From Sphingomonas sp. Y57 (GTDB lineage Bacteria; Pseudomonadota; Alphaproteobacteria; Sphingomonadales; Sphingomonadaceae), in contig NZ_LDES01000047.1 in assembly GCF_001015195.1 (NCBI RefSeq), forward strand, positions 1 to 64,000: a stretch of 64,000 nt of DNA, written 5' to 3'. The translations under genes were made by a program, and so were the position numbers. Numbering within the stretch: the stretch's first letter is position 1; each line of letters opens with the position of its first letter. Below the pieces are notes generated by a model. That model saw only the letters and a program-made list of their open reading frames with translations. It searched no databases and was not told the DNA's origin. Shown in pieces: positions 1 through 8,706 of the stretch.

Positions 1-159
1 CGGCGCGGGGGACGCCGGCTGCGGCCGGTTGGCCGGCGCCGGCTGGTTGCCGAAGCCGGGCGGCAGCAGAGACTCCTGCGCCAGCGCCGCGACCGCGGCG
101 AGCGAAGCCGCGCCCGCCGTCAGCGCGAGCAGTATCTTCTTACTTGGCTTCGGCTTCAT
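1..159 (-). CDS. Exported protein, partial (C-terminus outside window)
   Basis: The frame opens at an ATG at 159 and runs off the left edge, so only the first 53 residues are seen. They start MKPKPSKKILLALTAGAA, a lysine-rich n-region followed by an Ala/Leu hydrophobic core and a plausible cleavage site after VAALAQ, which is a Sec signal peptide. The mature part begins rich in Pro, Asn and Gln. The start lies inside the preceding small membrane-protein gene (20 bp overlap), which suggests translational coupling. I do not recognise the family; function unknown. Confidence 0.5.
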   Translation of the reverse strand, partial: MKPKPSKKILLALTAGAASLAAVAALAQESLLPPGFGNQPAPANRPQPASPAP

Positions 160-277
160 TCAGCATCGCCTTCTCGACCGTGACGGGCGGCTTTTCGGTG
201 TTCACGAAGCTCAGGGCCACCAGCGCCACGACGATGATGATGACGACACTCAACAGGATGAAGCTGAACCGCGACAT
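140..277 (-). CDS. Small single-pass membrane protein, hypothetical
   Basis: A 45-residue protein beginning MSRFSFILLSVVIIIVVALV, a continuous hydrophobic stretch of about 20 residues that should be one transmembrane helix. A short soluble tail (VNTEKPPVTVEKAMLNEAEAK) follows and is probably periplasmic. It is divergent from aroK and overlaps the downstream exported-protein gene by 20 bp, so the two look like one operon. Function is unknown; the coding call rests on the clean TM-plus-tail composition and the overlap. Confidence 0.5.
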   Translation of the reverse strand: MSRFSFILLSVVIIIVVALVALSFVNTEKPPVTVEKAMLNEAEAK

Positions 278-393
278 GGACTTCCCTTAATTTCTATCCT
301 GGCCTTGTTTCCGACGGCCCCGGCCGGGCCGGACAGGTTGCAATCGACGTGCTTTTGCCCGAGGGGGCGCCCATGTGTATAGCCCTCGACGAC

Positions 394-936
394 ATGCCGC
401 AAAGCCTGCCTCCCAATCTTCCCCATTTTGACCGCCCCCTGGTCCTCATCGGGTTGATGGGCGTGGGCAAGTCGACGGTCGGGAAGCGGCTTGCGACACG
501 CCTCCATCTCCCCTTCGTCGATGCCGACCAGGAGATCGAGCGGGCAGCCGGCCTCACCATTTCCGAGATTTTCGCGCGATTCGGCGAGAAGGAATTCCGC
601 GACGGCGAACGCCGGGTGATCGCGCGACTGATAGACGGACGGCCGAAGGTGATCGCCACGGGCGGCGGCGCCTTCATGCAGGAGGAGACCCGCGCGCTGA
701 TCCTCGACCGCGCCACCGCGGTCTGGCTGGATGCCGACATCGACGTGCTGGCCGACCGCGTCGGCCGGCGCGAGGGCACCCGCCCGCTGCTCAAGGATCG
801 CGACCCGCGCGAGGTGCTGACCGAGCTGGCCGCGGTCCGCAATCCGGTCTATGCGCTCGCCCCCATTCATATCCGCAGCCAGCCGCTGCCGCACGACGCC
901 ACGGTCGATGCGATCCTCAAGGCACTGACGCAATGA
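394..936 (+). CDS. aroK: Shikimate kinase
   Basis: Phosphorylates shikimate with ATP to shikimate 3-phosphate in the chorismate pathway, in the cytoplasm. The 180-residue protein has the Walker A loop GLMGVGKST at residues 20-28, the shikimate-binding Asp in DADQEIE (45), the FRDGE segment (Arg 69), the GGGAF loop (90-94) and the GTRPLLKDRDP lid. In-frame ATGs also exist at 349 and 373. I prefer 394 because it leaves only a short lead before the kinase fold. The stop overlaps the aroB start by 4 bp (ATGA), so the two chorismate-pathway genes are translationally coupled. Confidence 0.95.
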   Translation: MPQSLPPNLPHFDRPLVLIGLMGVGKSTVGKRLATRLHLPFVDADQEIERAAGLTISEIFARFGEKEFRDGERRVIARLIDGRPKVIATGGGAFMQEETRALILDRATAVWLDADIDVLADRVGRREGTRPLLKDRDPREVLTELAAVRNPVYALAPIHIRSQPLPHDATVDAILKALTQ

Positions 937-2045
937 CGGTACGGGTTTCGCTGGGCGACCGCAGCTATGACATCACCATCGAGAATGGCGCGCTGGACCG
1001 GGCGGGCGAGTTGCTCGCCGGCTATGCGGCGCGGGGACGCTTCATCGTCGTCACCGACCGAAACATCGTCCCCAACCAGCTCTACCGGCTGGAAACATCG
1101 CTGACCACCGCCGGCATCGCCAGCGCGGTCGAGGTGTTGCCGCCGGGCGAATCGACCAAGAGCTGGGCGATGCTGGAGAAATTGACCGACGCGCTGCTCA
1201 GCTACGGCGTCGAACGCGGCGACACGATCCTCGCGCTCGGCGGCGGCGTGATCGGCGACCTGGTCGGCTTCGCGGCGTCGATCCTCAAGCGCGGCTGCCG
1301 CTTCGTGCAGGTGCCGACGACGCTGCTTGCCCAGGTCGATTCCTCGGTGGGCGGCAAGACGGCGATCAACAGCAAGGCCGGAAAGAACCTGATCGGTGCC
1401 TTCTACCAGCCTGCCCATGTGCTGATCGACCCGACCACGCTCGACACGCTTCCCCCGCGCGAGACCCGCGCCGGCTATGCCGAGGTCGTCAAATACGGCC
1501 TGATCGACGACGCCGACTTCTTCGCCTGGTGCGAGACGAATGGTGCGAAGTTGCTGGCCGGCGATCCTGAAGCCCGCACCGTCGCGATCGCCAAGAGCGT
1601 CGGCGCCAAGGCCCGCATCGTCGGAGAGGACGAGCGCGAGACCAGCGGCCGCCGCGCGCTGCTCAACCTCGGCCACACCTTCGGCCATGCGCTGGAAGCC
1701 GAGACCGGCTTTTCCGATCGGCTGCTGCACGGCGAGGCCGTCGCTGCCGGCATGGCGCTCGCCTTCCGCTTCTCGGCAGCGCAGGGCCTGTGCCCGGCCG
1801 AGGACGCCCGGCGGGTGACCGCGCACATCGCCGCAGCCGGCCTGCCCGCGACGCTCCAAGCTGCCGGCGTCGAGGCGAGCGGCGCGACGCTGGTCGGCCA
1901 CATGCAGCACGACAAGAAGATGGAGGGCGGCCGCCTGCCCTTCCTGCTGGCGCGCGGCATCGGCCAGACCTTCCTCGACAAGCAGGTCGACCTCGCCGCA
2001 ATCGAGGGGTTCCTCGACGCTGAGCGCGCTGACGGCAGGGCCTGA
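933..2045 (+). CDS. aroB: 3-dehydroquinate synthase
   Basis: Converts DAHP to 3-dehydroquinate, the second step of the chorismate pathway, using NAD and a divalent metal. The 370 residues match the usual family length. The NAD-binding loop GGGVIGDLVGFAAS and the PTTLLAQVDSSVGGKTAIN segment are both present, as are the metal-ligand regions ETRAGYAEVVKYG and LNLGHTFGHALE. It overlaps aroK by 4 bp. It ends 5 bp from the convergent DUF423 gene, leaving no room for an intrinsic terminator. Confidence 0.97.
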   Translation: MTVRVSLGDRSYDITIENGALDRAGELLAGYAARGRFIVVTDRNIVPNQLYRLETSLTTAGIASAVEVLPPGESTKSWAMLEKLTDALLSYGVERGDTILALGGGVIGDLVGFAASILKRGCRFVQVPTTLLAQVDSSVGGKTAINSKAGKNLIGAFYQPAHVLIDPTTLDTLPPRETRAGYAEVVKYGLIDDADFFAWCETNGAKLLAGDPEARTVAIAKSVGAKARIVGEDERETSGRRALLNLGHTFGHALEAETGFSDRLLHGEAVAAGMALAFRFSAAQGLCPAEDARRVTAHIAAAGLPATLQAAGVEASGATLVGHMQHDKKMEGGRLPFLLARGIGQTFLDKQVDLAAIEGFLDAERADGRA

Positions 2046-2050
2046 CTTTC

Positions 2051-2404
2051 CTAACGGCCCCGCAGATAGAGGATCGCGATCCAGATCCAGCCGAGGATCA
2101 TCGCGAGCCCGCCGAGCGGGGTGACCGCACCGAGCCAGCGCGGGCCACCGAGCGCCATTGCATAGAGCGTGCCCGAGAAGAGCAGCGCACCGAGCAGCAG
2201 CAGCGCCGCCGCGCCGCGCCCCCTGGCCAGGACGACCAGCCCCGCGACAGCGTGGATCATCTGATATTCCGCGCCGGTCGCCAGCCATTCGGCCGCCTTG
2301 CCGCTGGCGCCGTGCGCGCCATAGGCGCCCGCGACCACCGCCACCGCGCCGGACAATGCGAACAGCGCCGCCAGTGGATCGCCCGATGTCCTAACCCGCG
2401 CCAT
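2051..2404 (-). CDS. DUF423 family small membrane protein
   Basis: A 117-residue protein with about four hydrophobic segments. It shows the family features GAYGAHGASG near the N-terminus, EYQMIHAVAGLVVLA in the middle, and a C-terminal SGTLYAMALGG...TPLGGLAMILGW. DUF423 (YgdD-like) proteins are inner-membrane proteins of undefined function. ATGs occur at 2410 and 2404; I chose 2404 because the shorter form keeps less overlap with the kef gene, whose coding sequence ends inside this start region. It is the last gene of an IscU-like/kef/DUF423 operon. Confidence 0.85.
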   Translation of the reverse strand: MARVRTSGDPLAALFALSGAVAVVAGAYGAHGASGKAAEWLATGAEYQMIHAVAGLVVLARGRGAAALLLLGALLFSGTLYAMALGGPRWLGAVTPLGGLAMILGWIWIAILYLRGR

Positions 2405-4178
2405 CCTCATCCTCTTCCGTTTCCAGATCGAGCTTGCGATCCGGGTTGAACACCATGTCGCGGCGCGCGGTCAGGTCGTTCGCCGCGATCTGCGCCTCCA
2501 GCCGCGAGCCGTCGCGACGGCGATATTCGGCCTCGATCTTGTCGATATTGGTCTCGCTGATCCCGACAGCCCCAAGCGCCTCGCGTCCCAGCACCACCGC
2601 CGATTCGAACAGCTCGCGCACGGCGCCCGCGATGTCGAGCCGCGCCAGCACCATCATATGACGCCGGTCGAACGCACGGACCAGCACCGCCGCATTCGGA
2701 AAGGCATTGAGTACCGGCTGCAGCTGCGCCTTGCCCAGCCCGTCGCCATCGATGCAGAATATGATCGCGCGGGCCTGATCGGCGCCGGCATGGCGGAGCA
2801 GCTCGACCCGGGTGCCATCGCCGTAAAAGACCTTGGAGCCGAATTTCTCGGCGACGTCGATCTGCTCGATCGCGTTATCGATCAGGCTGACGCGGGTACC
2901 CGCGGCCATGAGCATCTGCGCGACCGTCTGGCCGAAGCGACCATAGCCGACGACGATCGCGGCCGGGCTCATGCTCCCGTCGGGGCCGGGACGCTCCTCG
3001 CTGCTGGGCGGTGGCGTGAGAAAGCGACTGGAGAACATCATGAGGAAGGGCGTCGTCGCCATCGACAGGGTGACGACCGCGCCGAACAGGCTCGCCGCCT
3101 CGGGCCGGATCAGCAATGCCTGGCTTGCCTGCGCGAACAGCACGAAAGCGAACTCGCCGCCTTGGCTGAGCAACAGGCCGAAGCCCAGCGCGCCACGGTT
3201 CGACACCCCGAACAGCTTGGCGACGCCGAACATCACGACCGTCTTCGTCGCGACCACGGCGACCGCCATGGCGGCCACGAACAACGGCCGCTCGGCGATG
3301 ACATTCAGGTCGAGCAACATGCCGACGGCAATGAAGAACAAGCCGAGCAGGATGGTTCGGAACGGCTCGACATCGGCCTCCAGCTCGTGCCGATAGGGCG
3401 AGTCGGCGAGCATCACGCCCGCGACGAAGGCGCCCAGCGCGGTCGACAGGTGAAGCGCCTCCATCACCGCGGCGCTGGCGAGCACCGTGAACAGCCCCGC
3501 GGCAACGAACAGCTCGCGCTCTCCGAGCCGCCCGACCAGGCGGAACAGCGGGTTCAGGATGAGCCGCCCCGCCAGCACCAGCCCGACCACCGCGACGACG
3601 GTATAGACGCCTAGCAGCCATCCGGGCGGCGCATCGGCCGCGGGCGGCGTGCGCGAGAGCGCGGCGATGATCGTGATCAGCGGGATCAGCGACAGATCCT
3701 GGAACAGCAGTACCGAAAAGGCGCGTTCGCCGGCCGGCGTGTTGAGGCGCCCGGCCGAGCGCAGCATCGGCAGCACCTGCGCGGTCGAGGACAGAGCGAG
3801 CGGCAGGCCCAGAGCGATCGCCGCGGCTGCGGTGAAGGCGGTGCCGAAATAGATCACCGCGCTGAGCGCGACGCCGCAGGCCACGACCTGCACAAAACCG
3901 AGCCCGAAGATGTCGCGCCGCAGCCGCCACAGCCGGTTGGGGTGGAGTTCCAGGCCGACGAGGAACAGCAGCAGTACGATGCCGAGTTCGGCGATGCCGA
4001 GCTTCGATTCGGCGTCGCCGATCAGGCCGAGGCCCTGCGGGCCGATCAGCGCGCCTGCGACGAGATAGCCCAGCGTGGCGCCGAGACCGAGGCGACGGAA
4101 GATCAGGACAAAGACGATCGCGGCGCCGAGCAGCAGGACCCCGTCGCGCAGCAATAGCGCGTCCGCCGCCTCGTTCAA
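2391..4178 (-). CDS. KefB/KefC-type cation:proton antiporter (CPA2 family)
   Basis: Inner-membrane monovalent-cation/proton antiporter of about 595 residues. The N-terminal two thirds is a multi-spanning exchanger domain with the family signatures LGYLVAGALIGPQGLGLI, LGIVLLLFLVGLELHP, LALSSTAQVLPML and LGAFVAGVMLADSPYRHE. The C-terminal part is a TrkA-N/RCK NAD-binding domain (AIVVGYGRFGQTVAQMLMAAG). KefB/C proteins respond to glutathione adducts; whether this one does cannot be judged. I place the start at a TTG whose last bases form a TTGA overlap with the stop of the upstream IscU-like gene; a longer upstream frame exists but is GC-shadow-like. Confidence 0.9.
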   Translation of the reverse strand: MNEAADALLLRDGVLLLGAAIVFVLIFRRLGLGATLGYLVAGALIGPQGLGLIGDAESKLGIAELGIVLLLFLVGLELHPNRLWRLRRDIFGLGFVQVVACGVALSAVIYFGTAFTAAAAIALGLPLALSSTAQVLPMLRSAGRLNTPAGERAFSVLLFQDLSLIPLITIIAALSRTPPAADAPPGWLLGVYTVVAVVGLVLAGRLILNPLFRLVGRLGERELFVAAGLFTVLASAAVMEALHLSTALGAFVAGVMLADSPYRHELEADVEPFRTILLGLFFIAVGMLLDLNVIAERPLFVAAMAVAVVATKTVVMFGVAKLFGVSNRGALGFGLLLSQGGEFAFVLFAQASQALLIRPEAASLFGAVVTLSMATTPFLMMFSSRFLTPPPSSEERPGPDGSMSPAAIVVGYGRFGQTVAQMLMAAGTRVSLIDNAIEQIDVAEKFGSKVFYGDGTRVELLRHAGADQARAIIFCIDGDGLGKAQLQPVLNAFPNAAVLVRAFDRRHMMVLARLDIAGAVRELFESAVVLGREALGAVGISETNIDKIEAEYRRRDGSRLEAQIAANDLTARRDMVFNPDRKLDLETEEDEDGAG

Positions 4179-4612
4179 CGAACCGGCTCCGCCAGTGCCT
4201 GGATGGCTGCCTCGGCGACCGCTTCGAAGGCGAGCCGGATCGAGGGATGGCGCGCAGCGTGCGGGCGTGCCGGCAGGAAGACGTCGAGGCCCGGCCAACC
4301 ACCGGGGTCGTCGCGCTCGCCCGCGAGGAAGGCGGCCAGCGTATCCCGCGCGGCCGCCAGTTCGGCCGGGCTACGCCCGATCGCATGCTCGCCCATCAGC
4401 GCCGCCGAGGCCTGGCCCAGCGCGCAGGCGCGTACCTCCTGCCCCAGCGCGGCGACCCGCCCCTCGCCGTCCATCACCACGTCCACCGTCACCCGGCTGC
4501 CGCAGATCGGCGAACGCTTCGAAACGGTCGCCTGTGGATCGACGAGGCGGGCCTGGTGGGGAATGCTGGTCGCGAGGCGAAGAATCCGGGCGTTGTAGAG
4601 CGAGGCCGACAT
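4175..4612 (-). CDS. IscU/NifU-N-like iron-sulfur scaffold family protein
   Basis: A 145-residue protein resembling the SufU/IscU/NifU N-terminal fold. It starts MSASLYNARILRLATSIPH and contains Cys in the ICGSRVTVDVVMD and VRACALGQASAALM segments, both typical of Fe-S scaffold proteins. The third canonical Cys of true scaffolds is not evident, so it may be a divergent scaffold or a regulatory homologue. The start at 4612 is preferred over upstream ATGs (4621, 4681) because the family homology begins there. It is the first gene of the operon with kef and DUF423. Confidence 0.75.
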   Translation of the reverse strand: MSASLYNARILRLATSIPHQARLVDPQATVSKRSPICGSRVTVDVVMDGEGRVAALGQEVRACALGQASAALMGEHAIGRSPAELAAARDTLAAFLAGERDDPGGWPGLDVFLPARPHAARHPSIRLAFEAVAEAAIQALAEPVR

Positions 4613-4692
4613 GCGCCCCATGTAAGGCGGATCGTTGCGGGGGGTAAGCCCCCTGTGGGGCACCGCGGGCACCTGCGACACGCCAGCCCCAC

Positions 4693-4786
4693 AACGTCAT
4701 GCCGGCGGAGGCCGGCATCTCCGGAGAGGGGAGAAGGGGCTGAGGCAGGAGCCGCCCGAGATGCCGGCCTCCGCCGGCATGACGTT
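4693..4786. repeat. Large intergenic palindrome (family A, copy 1)
   Basis: Two 29-nt arms (4693-4721 and 4758-4786) are perfect reverse complements around a 36-nt centre. Each arm begins AACGTCATGCCGGCGG and contains a nested GCCGGC pair, so each arm can also fold on itself. It lies between the IscU-like gene and the end of dnaA. Related copies lie at 7851, 12543, 24486 and 29375. Confidence 0.9.
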
Positions 4787-4802
4787 ATCGAACGGAGGTG
4801 AA

Positions 4803-6245
4803 TCAGCCCTCGAGCTGGCGGATCAGCAGACGAACGTCGGCGTCGAGCTCCGCGTCGGTCTGGCGGAGTTTCTCGATCTGCTTGACCGCATGGATAACGG
4901 TGGTGTGATCACGTCCACCGAAGCGCCGGCCGATCTCGGGCAGCGAGCGCGGTGTGAGCTGCTTGGCGAGGTACATCGCCACCTGACGCGGCCGGGCAAC
5001 CTCGCGGGCGCGGCGGGCGCTCGACATCTCCGCCTGGCGAATGCGGTAGTGGTCGGAGACCTTGCGCTGGATCTCGTCGATCGTCACCCGGCGCTGGTTG
5101 GCGCGCAGGATATCGGCGAGGGTCGCCTGGGTGAAATCGATGTCGACCGGCTTGCCCGACAGCGCCGCATAAGCGACGACCCGGTTGAGCGCGCCTTCCA
5201 GCTCGCGGACATTGGCGCTGATCCGGCGGGCGAGGAACATCACCACGTCCTGCGGCACCTGGGCCTGCGGCATCCCCTGCAGCTTGCGCATCAGGATGTT
5301 GAGCCGCAGCTCGAAATCGGCCGGGTTGACGTCGGCGACGAGGCCCCAGGACAGACGCGACAGGATGCGGCTCTCGATCCCGTCGAGGTCCTGCGGCGAA
5401 CGATCCGCGCTGATCACCAGGCGGCGGCCCGCAGAGATCAGCTCGTTCATCGTGTGGAAGAATTCTTCCTGGGTCGATTCCTTGCCCGCGATGAACTGGA
5501 CATCGTCGATCATCAGCACATCGGCCGCCCGCAGCCTCTGCTTGAAGCTGAACGTGTCCTTGGCTCGCATCGCGGAGACGAACTCGAACATGAACTTCTC
5601 GGCCGACATGTAGACGACCTTCGCGCCGGGATGGCGCGCCAGATATTCATGGCCGATCGCATGCATGAGATGCGTCTTGCCGAGACCCGTGCCGCCATGG
5701 AGGAACAACGGGTTGAAGACGAGCTTGCCGCCCTCCGCCAGTGTACGCGCGGCGTTATAGGCCACCTCGTTGGCCTTGCCGACGACGAAGCTGTCGAACG
5801 TGTAGCGCGCTTCGAGCGGCGTGCCGCAGCGAACGCCGTCGCCGGGCGCCGCGACCGTCTCCTCTGTCGTGGCCGGCGCGGCCGCTGGCACCGCGGCCGG
5901 AGGCGCAGAGAACAGCGCGGGCCGTTCCCCGGCCGACGCCGGCACGATCGTGACGTGACGAACCTGGGGCAACAGCGCGCGCCAGCCCTGGAGCAGATGG
6001 TCAACGAAATGGGTGGTTGCCCAGTTGGCCATGAATTCGCTTGGCGCGACCAGCTTGAGCGTGCCGGAGGCGAGATCGCAATCGCCAAGCGTCAGCGGCT
6101 TGAGCCAGCCGTCGAAGGTCCGGACACCGATGCTGCGGCGCAGACTGGCGCGGATGGTTTCCCACGCCTGTGCGAGCGCCGCATCGATACCGGCATTCGT
6201 GGCCGGACCTTGGTCCATGCCCACGCCGCCAACCTTGTCAGACAC
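4803..6245 (-). CDS. dnaA: Chromosomal replication initiator DnaA
   Basis: ATP-dependent initiator that binds DnaA boxes and melts oriC. The 480 residues carry the N-terminal helicase-loading domain (WETIRASLRRSIGVRTFDGWLKPL), a variable Ala/Pro linker around residues 120-145, and the AAA+ core with Walker A GGTGLGKTH and Walker B VLMIDDVQF. The C-terminal DNA-binding domain has the signature GGRDHTTVIHAVKQI. Starts at 6245 or 6218 are both possible; the longer form is given. A palindromic repeat follows the stop. No partner dnaN or recF is adjacent, which is usual in alphaproteobacteria. Confidence 0.97.
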   Translation of the reverse strand: MSDKVGGVGMDQGPATNAGIDAALAQAWETIRASLRRSIGVRTFDGWLKPLTLGDCDLASGTLKLVAPSEFMANWATTHFVDHLLQGWRALLPQVRHVTIVPASAGERPALFSAPPAAVPAAAPATTEETVAAPGDGVRCGTPLEARYTFDSFVVGKANEVAYNAARTLAEGGKLVFNPLFLHGGTGLGKTHLMHAIGHEYLARHPGAKVVYMSAEKFMFEFVSAMRAKDTFSFKQRLRAADVLMIDDVQFIAGKESTQEEFFHTMNELISAGRRLVISADRSPQDLDGIESRILSRLSWGLVADVNPADFELRLNILMRKLQGMPQAQVPQDVVMFLARRISANVRELEGALNRVVAYAALSGKPVDIDFTQATLADILRANQRRVTIDEIQRKVSDHYRIRQAEMSSARRAREVARPRQVAMYLAKQLTPRSLPEIGRRFGGRDHTTVIHAVKQIEKLRQTDAELDADVRLLIRQLEG

Positions 6246-6592
6246 CCCGCATCCTTCCCGGACAGACCCCTTCTGCCCTTCCGACCAAATCCATTAAAAG
6301 GGCAAAGCCCTCCCCTGTCCGGAAACAATGTTCCGGCATGCCCCTTGCTAAATCGCCATGATGCCGTTGCGACAGAATCGCGCTCGGCTGTGGAAGGCAC
6401 TCTAGGAAGAAGCCGCGATGGGGATCAAGAGCATCTATTCGTCATCAGACCGCAATATGGGCTTGACACTCGACAAGCCGGGCCTCCCATCTCGAAAAAA
6501 AATTTTATCGTTTATTTTCCGAGGTTTGGACGAGGTTGCGACAACGAATCAAATTAAATCCGAGAGTTACGGTTCCGTGACGCCGGCATGAC
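6246..6592. promoter_or_regulatory. dnaA upstream region (no gene)
   Basis: About 350 bp between dnaA and the rpsT terminator contains no credible gene. It includes a very AT-rich patch (about 6495-6519) unlike its surroundings and a hairpin with arms GGCTTG/CAAGCC at about 6459-6477. The dnaA promoter should be here, but I cannot assign -35/-10 boxes with confidence. The nearest match to a DnaA box (CTTCCACA on the minus strand, near 6390) has two mismatches. The AT patch could serve promoter melting; this is inference. Confidence 0.5.
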
Positions 6593-6629
6593 AAAAGGCC
6601 CGCCGGCATCTCCTGCCGGCGGGCCTTTT
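6593..6629 (-). terminator. Intrinsic terminator of rpsT
   Basis: A perfect 15-bp stem begins AAAAGGCCCGCCGGC, has a 7-nt loop and closes with the complementary arm ending in TTTT. It lies 17 nt past the rpsT stop and is flanked by T-rich DNA on the relevant strand. The A-start and T-end make it symmetrical, so it could also work in the other direction. Confidence 0.92.
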
Positions 6630-6646
6630 GTAATACGAGCCTGCGA

Positions 6647-6910
6647 TCAGCCGAGAGCGGCGATGCGCTTGGTGAGGCGCGAGAATTTGCGCGAGGCGGT
6701 GTTCTTATGGACCACACCCTTCGAGACGCCGCGGAACAGCTCCGGCTGGGCAGCAGCCAGCGCGGCGGTGGCAGCGGTCTTGTCACCGGCGGCGAGCGCA
6801 GCCTCGACCTTCTTCACGAAGGTGCGAATCCGGCTGACCCGGGCACCGTTGATCTCGGCGCGACGGTCGTTGCGACGGATGCGCTTCTTTGCCTGCGGCG
6901 TATTCGCCAT
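6647..6910 (-). CDS. rpsT: 30S ribosomal protein S20
   Basis: Primary 16S rRNA-binding protein of the small ribosomal subunit. The 87-residue, strongly basic protein begins [20 protein letters not shown] and ends with the conserved [19 protein letters not shown] segment. It is a single-gene unit: mutM lies upstream on the same strand with a 107-bp gap, and a strong terminator follows directly. The S20-dnaA neighbourhood is common in sphingomonads. Confidence 0.97.
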   Translation of the reverse strand: MANTPQAKKRIRRNDRRAEINGARVSRIRTFVKKVEAALAAGDKTAATAALAAAQPELFRGVSKGVVHKNTASRKFSRLTKRIAALG

Positions 6911-7017
6911 GCTCGTTCAAACCCTAGCTATAATGACTGAAACCGCAGGGAACGGGTCCCCGCCGGAAGGCCGCGCCAATACACAGACCGGCCCCCATGG
7001 TCAACCTCCAACTCGCC

Positions 7018-7830
7018 CTATTTCTGGCATTTGGGGCAGTAGAAGGTCGATCGGCCGCCGTCGACACGGCGCCGGATCGCGGTGCCACAATGGCATGCCT
7101 CGCCTTCGCGGCCATAGACGCGCCACTGCTTGGCGAAATAACCCAGCTCGCCGTCGGGACGGGCATAATCGCGCAGTGTCGAGCCGCCCGCCTCGATCGC
7201 CGCCGCCAGGACGTCGCGAATCGAATCGACCAGCCGGTCCAGCCGCCCCTTCGAGATCCGCCCGGCCATCGTGGTCGGCGCGATGCCTGTCATATGCAGA
7301 GCCTCACACACATAGATATTGCCCAGGCCGGCGACGATGCGCTGGTCCAGCAGCATAGCCTTGATCGGCGCGATCCGCCCTTCGAGCGCCTTCGCAAGAT
7401 AGGCGCCGGTCAGATCGGGGCCGAGCGGCTCCGGCCCCAGCGTCTTGAACGGACCGAATCCGGGGAGTTCGTCCAGGCGGACGAGATCGACCGAACCGAA
7501 ACGGCGCGGGTCGCACAGCGAAAGAATACGCCCCTCATCGGTCTCCAGCACCAGATGATCATGCGCACCAATCTCGCTAGGGTCGATCCGCCAGCGCCCC
7601 GACATGCCGAGGTGGAAGACCATCACGTCGCCCCGGTCGGTTTCGACCAGGCCATATTTCGCCCGACGGCCGAGGCCGACGACCGTCGCCCCCGTCATCC
7701 GTTGGCGGAGATCGACCGGAAACGGCCGGCGCAGGTCGCCCCGACGGGGCTCGACCCAGGTCAGGCGCCGCCCCTCCAGCGGAGGACGCAGGCCTCGGAC
7801 GGTGGTTTCTACTTCGGGAAGCTCGGGCAT
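7018..7830 (-). CDS. mutM: Formamidopyrimidine-DNA glycosylase
   Basis: Bifunctional DNA glycosylase/AP lyase that removes 8-oxoguanine and formamidopyrimidines in base excision repair. The 270 residues start MPELPEVET, placing the catalytic Pro2 and Glu3, and include the DNA-binding GRRAKYGLVE Lys segment and the H2TH region. They end in the zinc finger CHCGTAIRR...YCPKCQK with four Cys-type ligands. It is divergent from ubiE, and a palindromic repeat occupies the gap between them. Confidence 0.96.
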   Translation of the reverse strand: MPELPEVETTVRGLRPPLEGRRLTWVEPRRGDLRRPFPVDLRQRMTGATVVGLGRRAKYGLVETDRGDVMVFHLGMSGRWRIDPSEIGAHDHLVLETDEGRILSLCDPRRFGSVDLVRLDELPGFGPFKTLGPEPLGPDLTGAYLAKALEGRIAPIKAMLLDQRIVAGLGNIYVCEALHMTGIAPTTMAGRISKGRLDRLVDSIRDVLAAAIEAGGSTLRDYARPDGELGYFAKQWRVYGREGEACHCGTAIRRRVDGGRSTFYCPKCQK

Positions 7831-7850
7831 GGCCCCGACCTAGACCAGCC

Positions 7851-7929
7851 GACATCCCGGCGGAAGCCGGGATGTCGCTCCTGCGCGTCGCGGGAAGGCA
7901 GGGAGATTCCAGCTTCCGCAGGAATGACG
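7851..7929. repeat. Intergenic palindrome (family A, copy 2, degenerate)
   Basis: The left part carries CATCCCGGCGGAAGCCGGGA and the right part GAGATTCCAGCTTCCGCAGG followed by AATGACG; the two are imperfect reverse complements. It sits in the divergent gap between mutM and ubiE, so both promoters must lie in or around it. Confidence 0.7.
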
Positions 7930-7974
7930 ATCGAGAGTTTGCGGGCGCGGCATCCTATCGCTAGAGCGTCGCGC

Positions 7975-8706
7975 ATGAGCGACACCGTTTCCTTCGGCTA
8001 TACCGACGTCTCCCCCGACGAGAAGACCGCCAAGGTGGGCGAGGTCTTCCGCAGCGTCGCGAGCCGCTACGACCTTATGAACGACGCCATGTCGGGTGGG
8101 ATGCACCGGCTGTGGAAGGACCGTTTCGTCCGCCGGGTAAAGCCACGCGCCGGCGAGGACATCCTCGATATGGCCGGTGGCACCGGTGACATCGCGTTCC
8201 GCATCGCCCGGTCGGGCGCGGCGGTCACGGTCTCCGACATCAACGCCGCGATGCTCGAGGTCGGCAAGGAGCGAGCCGCAAAGAAGGGGATCGGAGGCCT
8301 GTCCTGGTCCGAACAGAATGCGGAGACGCTCAGCTTCGAATCAAACCGCTTCGACGCCTATACGATCGCCTTCGGCATCAGGAACGTCACGCACCGCATG
8401 CAGGCGCTGAAGGAAGCGCACCGCGTGCTGAAACGCGGCGGACGCTTCTACTGCCTCGAATTCTCGACCACGCTGTGGCCGGGCTTCAAGGAGGTCTACG
8501 ATGCGTACTCGCACCGGCTGGTCCCCAAGATCGGCAAGATGCTGGCCGGCGACGAGGAGAGTTATCGCTATCTGATCGAGTCGATCCGCCGCTTCCCGAC
8601 GATGGAGGCCTTCAAGGCCGAGATCGCCGAGGCCGGCTTCGTCCAGGCGAAGGTCGAGCCGCTGCTCGGCGGTCTCGTCGCCATTCATAGCGGCTGGAAG
8701 ATTTGA
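7975..8706 (+). CDS. ubiE: Ubiquinone/menaquinone C-methyltransferase UbiE
   Basis: SAM-dependent C-methylation of the ubiquinone (and demethylmenaquinone) ring. The 243 residues begin MSDTVSFGYTDVSPDEKTAKVGEVF, include the SAM-binding motif DMAGGTGDIAF, and carry the family blocks NAETLSFESNRFDAYTIAFGIRNV and EFSTTLWPGFKEVYDAYS. A longer open frame continues upstream through the repeat, but homology starts at this ATG. The stop overlaps the ubiB TTG start (TTGA). Confidence 0.96.
   Translation: MSDTVSFGYTDVSPDEKTAKVGEVFRSVASRYDLMNDAMSGGMHRLWKDRFVRRVKPRAGEDILDMAGGTGDIAFRIARSGAAVTVSDINAAMLEVGKERAAKKGIGGLSWSEQNAETLSFESNRFDAYTIAFGIRNVTHRMQALKEAHRVLKRGGRFYCLEFSTTLWPGFKEVYDAYSHRLVPKIGKMLAGDEESYRYLIESIRRFPTMEAFKAEIAEAGFVQAKVEPLLGGLVAIHSGWKI

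Noticed and set aside
6246-6592. Possible replication origin upstream of dnaA
   Set aside because: Only one AT-rich patch and no cluster of DnaA boxes was found; the best match has two mismatches. In sphingomonads and related orders oriC often lies elsewhere.
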